Assembly: GCA_016708955.1 (NCBI GenBank)
Contig: JADJES010000023.1
Coordinates: 96,563 to 160,562 of the forward strand
Direction: 5' to 3'
DNA: 64,000 nucleotides
From: Nitrosomonas sp.
GTDB taxonomy: Bacteria; Pseudomonadota; Gammaproteobacteria; Burkholderiales; Nitrosomonadaceae
Shown: one piece after another, positions 56,784 to 64,000 of the stretch
How positions within the stretch are numbered: the first letter of the stretch is position 1
How the letters are laid out: every line of letters starts with the position of its first letter
Made by a program: the position numbers and the translations under genes
The notes under the pieces: generated by a model
What the model was told of the DNA's origin: nothing
Databases searched by the model: none
The model's input: the letters and a program-made list of their open reading frames with translations, nothing else

Positions 56784-58235
56784 TTAACGTAACAGTGAAA
56801 GAACATTATTGGGTAGTGAATTTGCTTGCGCAAGGATCGCTACACCGGCTTGTTGCAGAATTTGTCCACGTGTCAGGTTTGCTGATTCAGATGCGAAGTC
56901 GGCATCCTGGATCCGGCTACGCGAGGCGGATAGATTCTCAGAAGTGGTTTGCAGATTCGAAATGGTTGAACTGAAACGGTTTTGAATCGCACCCAGATCG
57001 CCGCGAGAGCTGCTGATGGCATTTAATGCAGCATCTAGCGTCTTCATTGCAATTTGCGCATTGGCTGACGTGGATAAATCCAAAGTGGCGACTGAGTTAA
57101 AAGAGCTGGTAGTAGCACCAAATTCCGTAGCATTTGAGCCAGCCGCAGTAATTTGGCCATTCGAGCTTGCAAGTTCAACGGTACCTGTTACTGTCGTTGA
57201 GTCATTACCACCACTGGTTAGCGTTTCTGTGGTTGCTCCGGCAGTGACATCAGCTGTTGTTACACCATTAGTGAAATCTGACAGTACGATATCTCTACCA
57301 TCTGATGTTGACAGCGTAATTACTGATTTGTCGGACGAAGTCGCGAATGAGGCAGTGACACCGGTTGAGGATTGTAATCCATTAATGGCTGAAGCCAAAC
57401 CGCTTAGGTCAGCGGTATCAGTGATAGTGGTAGATACTGTGCTGCCGTTTAATGTCAATGCAACAGTGCTCACTGCTGATAAATTGCCAAGCGTGGCGCT
57501 GTTAGTTGCGGTTGCAGAGATGCCGATACTGGAAGCAGCTGTATTAATGGCGGCAGCAATGGCTGCAGCATCATCGCCGGCTGCATAACTAATATTGCCG
57601 GTGGTTCCTTTATTATTGGCAAGTGTTAAACCGGCTTCTACAGCAACACCATTGGCAGCAAGAGCAGCAGCAGCAGTTGTTGCTGTGCCCATTGCTGTTC
57701 CATTGGTGGTTAGTGTGTGGCTACCTAACGCAGTAGAGCGAGCATCACCAATTGATGCAATGTTGATGGTTTGGTTCGCATTGGCACCGACTTGGAAGCT
57801 CTGATTCAGGAAAGAGCCGTCCAACAAGTTCAAGCCGTTAAACTGGGTTTGGCTGGCAACTCGCGTTACTTCAGCGCTCAATTGTGCGGCTTCGGTTTGT
57901 AGTGATGCGCGGTCACTGGCGCTGTTAGATGCATTGGCAGATTGAACAGTCAGTTCACGGATACGTTGCAAATTATTGTTGATCTCACCTAATGCACTTT
58001 CAGCGGTTTGTGACAGTGAGATACCGTCATTCGCGTTACGGACAGCTTGATTTAAACCGCGGATTTGTGAAGTCATCCTTTCTGAAATCGCCAGTCCTGC
58101 AGCATCGTCTTTCGCACTGTTAATGCGTAAACCCGAAGACAAGCGTGTCAAGGATGTATTCAATGAGTTTTGCGATGTATTTAAGTTACGTTGTGCATTT
58201 AATGAGGCTACATTAGAGTTTATAATTTGTGGCAT
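56784..58235 (-). CDS. fliC: Flagellin FliC
   Basis: Filament subunit. I place the start at 58235 (MPQIINSNVASLNAQRNL), because AAGGAGAA lies just upstream; ten further upstream codons run into the inserted IS. The 483-residue protein has conserved N-terminal (LTRLSSGLRINSAKDDAAGL, ISERMTSQIRGLNQAVRNAN) and C-terminal (NLTRGQILQQAGVAILAQAN, SLPNNVLSLLR) D0/D1 domains, and a Ser/Thr/Ala-rich variable middle (about residues 170-390). The sigma-28 promoter lies beyond the IS at 59694-59720, so native transcription must cross 1.35 kb of IS to reach the gene. Confidence 0.96.
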   Translation of the reverse strand: MPQIINSNVASLNAQRNLNTSQNSLNTSLTRLSSGLRINSAKDDAAGLAISERMTSQIRGLNQAVRNANDGISLSQTAESALGEINNNLQRIRELTVQSANASNSASDRASLQTEAAQLSAEVTRVASQTQFNGLNLLDGSFLNQSFQVGANANQTINIASIGDARSTALGSHTLTTNGTAMGTATTAAAALAANGVAVEAGLTLANNKGTTGNISYAAGDDAAAIAAAINTAASSIGISATATNSATLGNLSAVSTVALTLNGSTVSTTITDTADLSGLASAINGLQSSTGVTASFATSSDKSVITLSTSDGRDIVLSDFTNGVTTADVTAGATTETLTSGGNDSTTVTGTVELASSNGQITAAGSNATEFGATTSSFNSVATLDLSTSANAQIAMKTLDAALNAISSSRGDLGAIQNRFSSTISNLQTTSENLSASRSRIQDADFASESANLTRGQILQQAGVAILAQANSLPNNVLSLLR

Positions 58236-58251
58236 TTGGGTTCTCCTTTTT

Positions 58252-59603
58252 GGTTCATCCGGCAAGTGCGTACTTGTTAGTCAGAAATGCATGTTGAAAT
58301 AAAGTGAATTAAAGGTTGAAATTATCTCTGATTTTCAACGAAGAGGTTTTTTCAACATGTCGACCAGTTTGCTGTATCACGCCTTTGGTATAGTTGGTTA
58401 TTTTTATCAAAGCACTTGTTTTATTGCGGGTGTCATAGTTGTTGCAATACAAGCGGATCATTGGCGATTGAGATGTCCGGTATGTAAAAGCCGCGAGATA
58501 CATTGCCGGGGAAAGTTGGTTAGACGCTTCAGGACAGTACCGGTAGGTCAAAAAAGCAGTCTATATCGACCTTCCAGTTCAGCGGGTAGAATGCACCCGA
58601 TGCCAAGCAGTTCGTCAGGTAAAGATACAGTTTGCTGATGAGCACAAGCGCTATACACGTTCTTTCGAAAGATTGGTTTTGGATCTCTCTAGGCACATGA
58701 CCATCCAGGCAGTAGCACGCCATCTTGGAGTGAGCTGGGATCTGGTTAAGGGAATACAGAAGGACAATCTGAATAAACGTTATCGGTTGCCGAAATTGGC
58801 CAAGATAAAACGCATTGCGCTGGATGAAATATACCAAGGCAAGAAGCTGGGTTATTTAACGATAGTTCTGGATCTTCAACGTGGGGCAGTGATTTTTGTT
58901 GGCAATGGGAAAGGTGCCGATGCACTGATTCCGTTTTGGAAGCGTTTGAAACGATCGGGTGCACGGATTGAAGCGGTTGCGACCGACATGGGGCCAGCAT
59001 ACATCAGTGCGGTGCGGGCTAATATCCCAGATGCAACGCTAGTGTTCGATCACTTCCATATTATTAAGCTGTTCAACGAAAAGTTGACAAAACTGCGTCA
59101 GGATCTGCAACGAGAAGCAGAAAATGGGTTAGGCAAACCCGTTTTGAAGGGCATTCGCTGGCTGTTGCTGAAGAACCCTGACAACCTGGATGACAAGCGC
59201 AATGAACGTCAACGTCTGGACGAAGCATTAAAGCTCAATGAGCCCTTGGCAACGGCCTATTACATGAAAGAAGAGTTACGCAATATCTGGCATCAACCGG
59301 ATAAACTCTCAGCTCAAAATGCATTGGATGAATGGGTAAAAAAGCCGCTGCTTCGATGTCAACATGCTCAAGCAATTCTCTAAAACTATTGCAGCACACC
59401 GCTCAGGTATCCTGGCTTATTTCGATTTTAATGGTTTATCAACCGGGCCGTTGGAAGGTACCAACAACAAGATAAAAACTTTGCACAAAATGGCCTATGG
59501 TTTCAGAGATGTCGAGTTCTTTAAACTCAAAATTATGGCGCTGCATGAAACCAATTATGTCCTTGTCGGTTAAACCCAAAAGTACGCACTTGCCGGATGA
59601 ACC
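58252..59603 (+). mobile_element. ISL3-family insertion sequence, copy 1, in the fliC leader
   Basis: A 1352-base element with perfect 24-base terminal inverted repeats beginning GGTTCATCCGGCAAGTGCG. An eight-base target duplication TCCTTTTT lies on both sides (58244-58251 and 59604-59611), the size expected for ISL3. The target was the purine-rich Shine-Dalgarno region of fliC; the duplication leaves that site intact beside fliC. Copy 2 lies at 62481-63814 in the same orientation. Confidence 0.95.
58357..59573 (+). pseudogene. ISL3-family transposase, copy 1, frame-shifted
   Basis: Starts MSTSLLYHAFGIVGYFYQST with an N-terminal zinc-ribbon (LRCPVCKSREIHCRGK). The frame breaks at the A6 run 58550-58555 (one extra A), then resumes to give VLDLSRHMTIQAVARHLGVS, the DDE domain (IKRIALDEIYQGK, VATDMGPAYISAV, LVFDHFHIIKLFNEKL) and, after two further breaks near 59340-59360, GPLEGTNNKIKTLHKMAYGF to 59573. 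The first and third breaks are shared with copy 2. As written the enzyme is interrupted. Confidence 0.88.
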
Positions 59604-59693
59604 TCCTTTTTGATATCTATGTGTTTGGCAAATTGCCAGTTCCGTTGGTTTTCCCCGCAATCCAAGAGGGTTTGTAACCGCCGTTGATTGCAG

Positions 59694-59720
59694 TTATCGG
59701 ACACCATTTTGAAAAGTTTA
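59694..59720 (-). promoter_or_regulatory. Sigma-28 (FliA) promoter of fliC, displaced by the IS
   Basis: On the minus strand TAAA (59720-59717), 15 bases, then TCCGATAA (59701-59694), against a consensus of TAAA-N15-GCCGATAA. It points toward fliC. Without the IS it would lie about 105 bases upstream of the fliC ATG; now an extra 1.36 kb separates them. Confidence 0.82.
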
Positions 59721-59890
59721 GGATTTTTACTTTCATGATTTATATCTAATCAATTGGTTAATATCGGCAATTCATGATATAAATTGTTTTTCTTATATAA
59801 ATTATCTTGTAAAATTAAATAAAAATTCAGGCAGTTAATTCGGGGAGTTAATTTTAGAGGTTATATCGGCTTCAACTGGTGGGGGCTGAG

Positions 59891-61457
59891 ATGGTTAATG
59901 AAGAAGAACTAAAAATATTAATGGTCGAACACTCTGCAGAGGATACGGACCGAGTACTCCAAATACTTGTACAGGGTGGCTTCCAGACTGAATGCTTGTG
60001 CGTTAGCACAGTTTCTGCATTGCACGATGCTTTGATGATCCGGGACTGGGACGTGATTCTGTCCGATTATGATTTGCCGCAGCTAAATGCGGAGGAGATT
60101 CTTCAAACGATAAGAAACCAATATCTGGACATACCCTTGATCATCGTATCCAGTCATGTCGGTGAGGAAGCGGCAGAGCATATCATGGCCTTAGAGCCTA
60201 TGATTTCATGATGAAGTCAAATCTTGCCAGGTTGGTGCCAGCAATAAGGCGAAGCTTGCATGAAGTAGGAAACTATCAGCGTTTCATAACTGCACAAACT
60301 GCATTGCAAAAGAGCGAAGCGCTTTTCAAGCGATTACATCTAATTTGCCTGGAGTGGTTTTTCAGTTTCTACTATCAGTCAATAGAAAGACTTGCTTTCC
60401 CTATGTCAGTGATGCCAGTGAAACACTGCTCGGGCTATCGCCCCAGAAGCTGATGGATAAGCCCGAACTATTTCCAGAATTGATCTTGCCGGATGATAGG
60501 GAGTCTTATCATCAGTTAATGATAACCTCCGCAGAACAACTTTCGACTTGGAACTGGGAAGGATGTATTCAAGTAAGAGGTGATAGTGATATTAAATGGA
60601 TTAGTTTGCGTGCAACACCCAGGAGAATGTCGGACGGCACGACGCTATGGGATGGCATCATGATTAATATTACTCGAAATAAACTGGCTGAACGAGAGAT
60701 TGCGCGTTCCGTGAACAGTTGGCAGAATTATCCTCTTATTTGCAAAAAGTTAAAGAGCAAGAGCGCGCCAGAATTGCACGAAATTCATGATGATATTGGG
60801 GGGACATTAACTGCAATTAAGTGTGAGCTATTTCCCTTGTATGGATACAATGGTAAGAAAACCTGAGTTTTATCAACAAAAATCGAAATCCATTGAATCT
60901 CTAGTAGACCGTGTGATAGACAGTACACGAAGGATTCTCTAGATTTGCGGCCGGGTATTCTAGACTGTGGAATCATTGCGGCGGTTCAATGGCAAGCAAA
61001 AGAATTTAGTGATCGTACTAGTATCGCTTGTAAGGTAACCTGTGTAAACGATGAAATAGCTTTAGATTCTGATTTGGCGATAGCGGTTTTCCGTGTTTTT
61101 CAGGAGACATTAACGAATATTTCTAAACATGCTAATGCTTCCCATGTTCAAGTAAAGCTTGTGGAGCTGGAAGGGCTGATTCTACTGGAAGTGACTGATA
61201 ATGGCTGTGGTATTACCGACATCGATATGGAGAAACAGGCTTCTTTTGGAATTCGAGGGATGCGTGAGCGTTGCCAGCAATTAAAAGGAAATTTCCATAT
61301 CTCGGGAGATTCAGAGAGAGGTACAAAAGTGACTATTTTGATACCGATGAGTAATTTAGAGTATCAATCCGGGCATTTGGTTGGACTGGAAAATGAGTTT
61401 AGAGGGCCCCAGCAGCCTGGACCTATAAAGAAAAAAAAGAAGGTTTCTCGGCTCTAA
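59891..61457 (+). CDS. Sensor histidine kinase (REC-PAS-HisKA_3-HATPase), broken by six indels
   Basis: NarX/UhpB-type kinase of about 523 residues once corrected. It has a receiver-like domain (ILMVEHSAEDTDRVLQILVQ, DVILSDYDLPQLNAEEIL), a PAS domain (LPGVVFQFLLSVNRKTCFPY), the phospho-His helix (ERARIAREIHDDIGGTLTAI) and an ATPase domain (VFRVFQETLTNISKHANASH, VTDNGCGITDIDMEKQASFG, IRGMRERCQQLKG). Breaks: G missing near 60194, A missing near 60329, C missing at 60710, GA missing near 60781, extra T at 60837, T missing near 60935. No membrane segment. It is divergent from fliC and is followed by its regulator after 16 bases. Decay or error cannot be told apart here. Confidence 0.82.
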
Positions 61458-61473
61458 ATAGCCGGAGGTACGC

Positions 61474-62103
61474 ATGATAAGTGTGATGATTGCTGATGAC
61501 CATGCAATTGTTCGCCAAGGTTTGAAACAGATACTCAGCGAAACGGATGATATTAAAGTAACTGGCGAGGCAGAGACTGGGTTTCAAGCAGTCAAAATTG
61601 CCCGGCAGCAAGATTTTGACGTCATGTTATTGGATATTTCTTTACCGGATAGGAATGGTATCGAAATATTGAAGCAAGTAAAGAAAGACAGACCAAATCT
61701 TGCGGTTCTCATGCTTAGCATGCACAATGAACACGAATTTGCAATTCGTGCATTAAAAGCGGGCGCATCTGGATACCTGAATAAACAAAGTGCGCCGGCG
61801 CAGCTTGTAGTGGCTATTCGTCAAGTTGCAATGGGCGATAAGTATGTGAGTCCGGCTGTCGCGCAGGAACTTGCCAACATTGTTAACTCAGATTTAGATA
61901 AACCGCTCTATGCCACATTATCCGATCGGGAATATCAGACTCTGTGCTTTATTGCTGCAGGTAAAACATTGTCTGAAATATCAGCTGAGATGTTTTTAAG
62001 CCCAAAAACAGTCAGTGTCTATCGTGCGCTTACTGGAGAAGCTCAAGTTGACGAATAATTCAGAATTGATTCGTTATGCTATAAAAATAAATTGGTCGAC
62101 TAA
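61474..62103 (+). CDS. NarL/FixJ-family response regulator, C-terminus frame-shifted
   Basis: Receiver domain (MISVMIADDHAIVRQGLKQI, phospho-Asp in DVMLLDISLPDRNGIEILKQ, LKAGASGYLNK) and a LuxR-type helix-turn-helix (LSDREYQTLCFIAAGKTLSE, ISAEMFLSPKTVSVYR). The uninterrupted frame stops at 62058 with an odd tail. Adding two bases near 62027-62029 and one A at 62083-62087 gives RARLLEKLKLTNNSELIRYA and IKNKLVD to a stop at 62101-62103, the standard family ending, 210 residues. It pairs with the kinase directly upstream. Confidence 0.88.
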
Positions 62104-62480
62104 TCTTATAGTGTCCTGAAGTCAACCTAGAATGTTTTTTTAGCTTGCTTTATCAAATTAAGATTAAGATTCACGTGGATTGGTCGATATTTTTTAGCTC
62201 CTGGCTTGCTGGTAACGCTACCTTTTAATTTTTTGACCAATTTTATGAAGCCGCTTAACGATTCGAATCCAACCATTCTTGCCCGTGAAACGTTGCGGCA
62301 ACTTGCATCGCTCAGAATTCCTCCAACACCAGATAATTATCACAAACTGTATGATCAGATTTCTGGTAAATCCGGAGATGATGTGAATTCTGCAGTTGCA
62401 ACGACGAATCAACATAAGTCTGCAGATAATCCCACAGCTGAATCCATTTCGACCTGGGGAGAAACAATCGAAGCATTATT

Positions 62481-63814
62481 GGTTCATCCGGCAAGTGCGT
62501 ACTTGTTAGTCAGAAATGCATGTTGAAATAAAGTGAATTAAAGGTTGAAATTATCTCTGATTTTCAACGAAGAGGTTTTTTCAACATGTCGACCAGTTTG
62601 CTGTATCACGCCTTGGTATAGTTGGTTATTTTTATCAAAGCACTTGTTTTATTGCGGGTGTCAGTTGTTGCAATACAAGCGGATCATTGGCGATTGAGAT
62701 GTCCGGTATGTAAAAGCCGCGAGATACATTGCCGGGGAAAGTTGGTTAGACGCTTCAGGACAGTACCGGTAGGTCAAAAAAGCAGTCTATATCGACCTTC
62801 CAGTTCAGCGGGTAGAATGCACCCGATGCCAAGCAGTTCGTCAGGTAAAGATACAGTTTGCTGATGAGCACAAGCGCCATACACGTTCTTTCGAAAGATT
62901 GGTTTTGGATCTCTCTAGGCACATGACCATCCAGGCAGTAGCACGCCATCTTGGAGTGAGCTGGGATCTGGTTAAGGGAATACAGAAGGACAATCTGAAT
63001 AAACGTTATCGGTTGCCGAAATTGGCTAAGATAAAACGCATTGCGCTGGATGAAATATACCAAGGCAAGAAGCTGCTTTTTAACGATAGTTCTGGATCTT
63101 CAACGTGGGGCAGTGATTTTTGTTGGCAATGGGAAAGGTGCCGATGCACTGATTCCGTTTTGGAAGCGTTTGAAACGATCGGTGCACGGATTGAAGCGGT
63201 TGCGACCGACATGGGGCCAGCATACATCAGTGCGGTGCGGGTAATATCCCAGATGCAACGCTAGTGTTCGATCACTTCCATATTATTAAGCTGTTCAACG
63301 AAAAGTTGACAAACTGCGTCAGATCTGCAACGAGAAGCAGAAAATGGGTTGGGCAAACCTGTTTGAAGGGCATTCGCTGGCTGTTGCTGAAGAACCCTGA
63401 CAACCTGGATGACAAGCGCAATGAACGTCAACGTCTGGACGAAGCATTAAGCTCAATGAGCCCGGCAACGGCCTATTACATGAAGAAGAGTTACGCAATA
63501 TCTGGCATCAACCGGATAAACTCAGCTCAAATGCATTGATGAATGGGTAAAAAAAGCCGCTGTTTCGATGTCAACATGCTCAAGCAATTTCTTAAACTAT
63601 TGCAGCACACCGCTCAGGTATCCTGGCTTATTTCGATTTTAATGGTTTATCAACCGGGCCGTTGGAAGGTACCAACAACAAGATAAAAACTTTGCACAAA
63701 ATGGCCTATGGTTTCAGAGATGTCGAGTTCTTTAAACTCAAAATTATGGCGCTGCATGAAACCAATTATGTCCTTGTCGGTTAAACCCAAAAGTACGCAC
63801 TTGCCGGATGAACC
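62481..63814 (+). mobile_element. ISL3-family insertion sequence, copy 2
   Basis: Same element as 58252-59603, same orientation and same 24-base terminal repeats, but 1334 bases long. The eight-base target duplication GCATTATT lies at 62473-62480 and 63815-63822. It interrupts the probable GGDEF gene. Relative to copy 1 it shows more than a dozen one- or two-base losses and only a handful of substitutions. Confidence 0.95.
62586..63784 (+). pseudogene. ISL3-family transposase, copy 2, heavily frame-shifted
   Basis: Same protein as copy 1 (zinc ribbon LRCPVCKSREIHCRGK; DDE domain; GPLEGTNNKIKTLHKMAYGF). Copy-specific losses include a T near 62613, AT near 62662, changes near 63077, and single bases near 63180, 63241, 63311, 63320, 63363, 63449, 63485 and 63526. 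It is broken into many short frames. Confidence 0.88.
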
Positions 63815-64000
63815 GCATTATTGAAGCAATTGGAAAAAAAGCAAGGTGCGCTGACAACAGCAAAGAAGCGGGAAAGCATTAATCGGGTTCTTGCTAAATT
63901 TTCAAAAGATTCAAACCAGCTGCATAACAAGCTAAAGGCATTGGTCGATTCATGGGGAGCATTAGCTGCCACAACGCAAGAATCAAATGAAGATGGGCAT

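Larger units (their letters stand above)
62245..64000 (+). pseudogene. N-terminal part of a probable GGDEF-type protein, split by ISL3 copy 2
   Basis: The first part (62245-62480) reads MKPLNDSNPTILARETLRQL and RIPPTPDNYHKLYDQISG. After the IS the frame resumes from the duplicated GCATTATT as EALLKQLEKKQGALTTAKKR, RESINRVLAKFSKDSNQLHN and runs off the right edge. This N-terminal helical region (LASLRIPPTPDNYHKLY) is typical of certain beta-proteobacterial diguanylate cyclases, but the catalytic GGDEF domain itself lies outside the window, so that identity is inferred. Upstream bases 62104-62244 hold nothing recognised. The start could also be TTG 62206. Confidence 0.7.

Noticed and set aside
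57016..57588. 190-codon open frame on the plus strand opposite fliC
   Set aside because: Ala/Val-rich shadow of the low-complexity flagellin sequence with no ribosome site or homology.

Overview
The window looks like chromosome of an ammonia-oxidising betaproteobacterium of the genus Nitrosomonas. The decisive evidence is the hydroxylamine-oxidation cluster haoA-haoB-cycA-cycB (octahaem HAO, HaoB, tetrahaem c554, NapC/NrfH-type cM552), supported by an SmbP-type small metal-binding protein and betaproteobacterial versions of the housekeeping genes.

Layout. (1) 1-7.9 kb: rpoB (5' end outside the window) and rpoC. (2) 7.9-12.3 kb: the hao cluster, directly after rpoC and closed by a strong terminator. 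(3) 12.3-20.8 kb: an unassigned membrane protein, then the translation block thrS-infC-rpmI-rplT-pheS-pheT-ihfA-merR-like gene and tRNA-Pro(GGG). (4) 21-24 kb: surE-pcm-nlpD, then smbP on the opposite strand. (5) 24.2-33.4 kb: an accessory island edged by IS3-family debris. It holds two exported proteins that share a C-terminal domain, a ZnuD-like TonB-dependent receptor broken by an IS110-family element, and a private tonB-exbB-exbD set. (6) 33.5-45.4 kb: alaA-hom-thrC, a 23-base G run, a DUF2971 gene between two small palindromes, then sdhB-sdhE-gltA-sucA-sucB. (7) 45.4-51 kb, minus strand: toxin-antitoxin debris, a possible HEPN protein, a Crp-like regulator, a PAS response regulator and a hybrid histidine kinase, plus an IS1595 remnant. 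(8) 51.2-59.7 kb, minus strand: ycgR-flhX-fliK-fliT-fliS-fliD-flaG-fliC, with an ISL3-family element inserted between fliC and its sigma-28 promoter. (9) 59.9-64 kb: a NarX/UhpB-like sensor kinase with a NarL-type regulator, then a probable diguanylate cyclase gene split by a second copy of the same ISL3 element.

How the parts fit. HAO passes electrons to c554 and then through cM552 to the quinone pool, so region 2 is the energy-gaining core. Region 6 is a partial TCA-cycle operon plus threonine synthesis. Region 5 reads as a self-contained outer-membrane uptake module with its own energiser.

Sequence quality limits the reading. Single-base gains or losses, mostly in homopolymers, break at least ten genes, including essential ones (rpoC, pheT). 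thrS carries an in-frame TAA. The two ISL3 copies differ from each other mainly by small deletions. I treat most of these frame breaks as probable sequencing or assembly errors, report corrected gene extents, and give the break points. Promoter and terminator calls are by eye. Family assignments rest on remembered motifs and sequences, not on a search.
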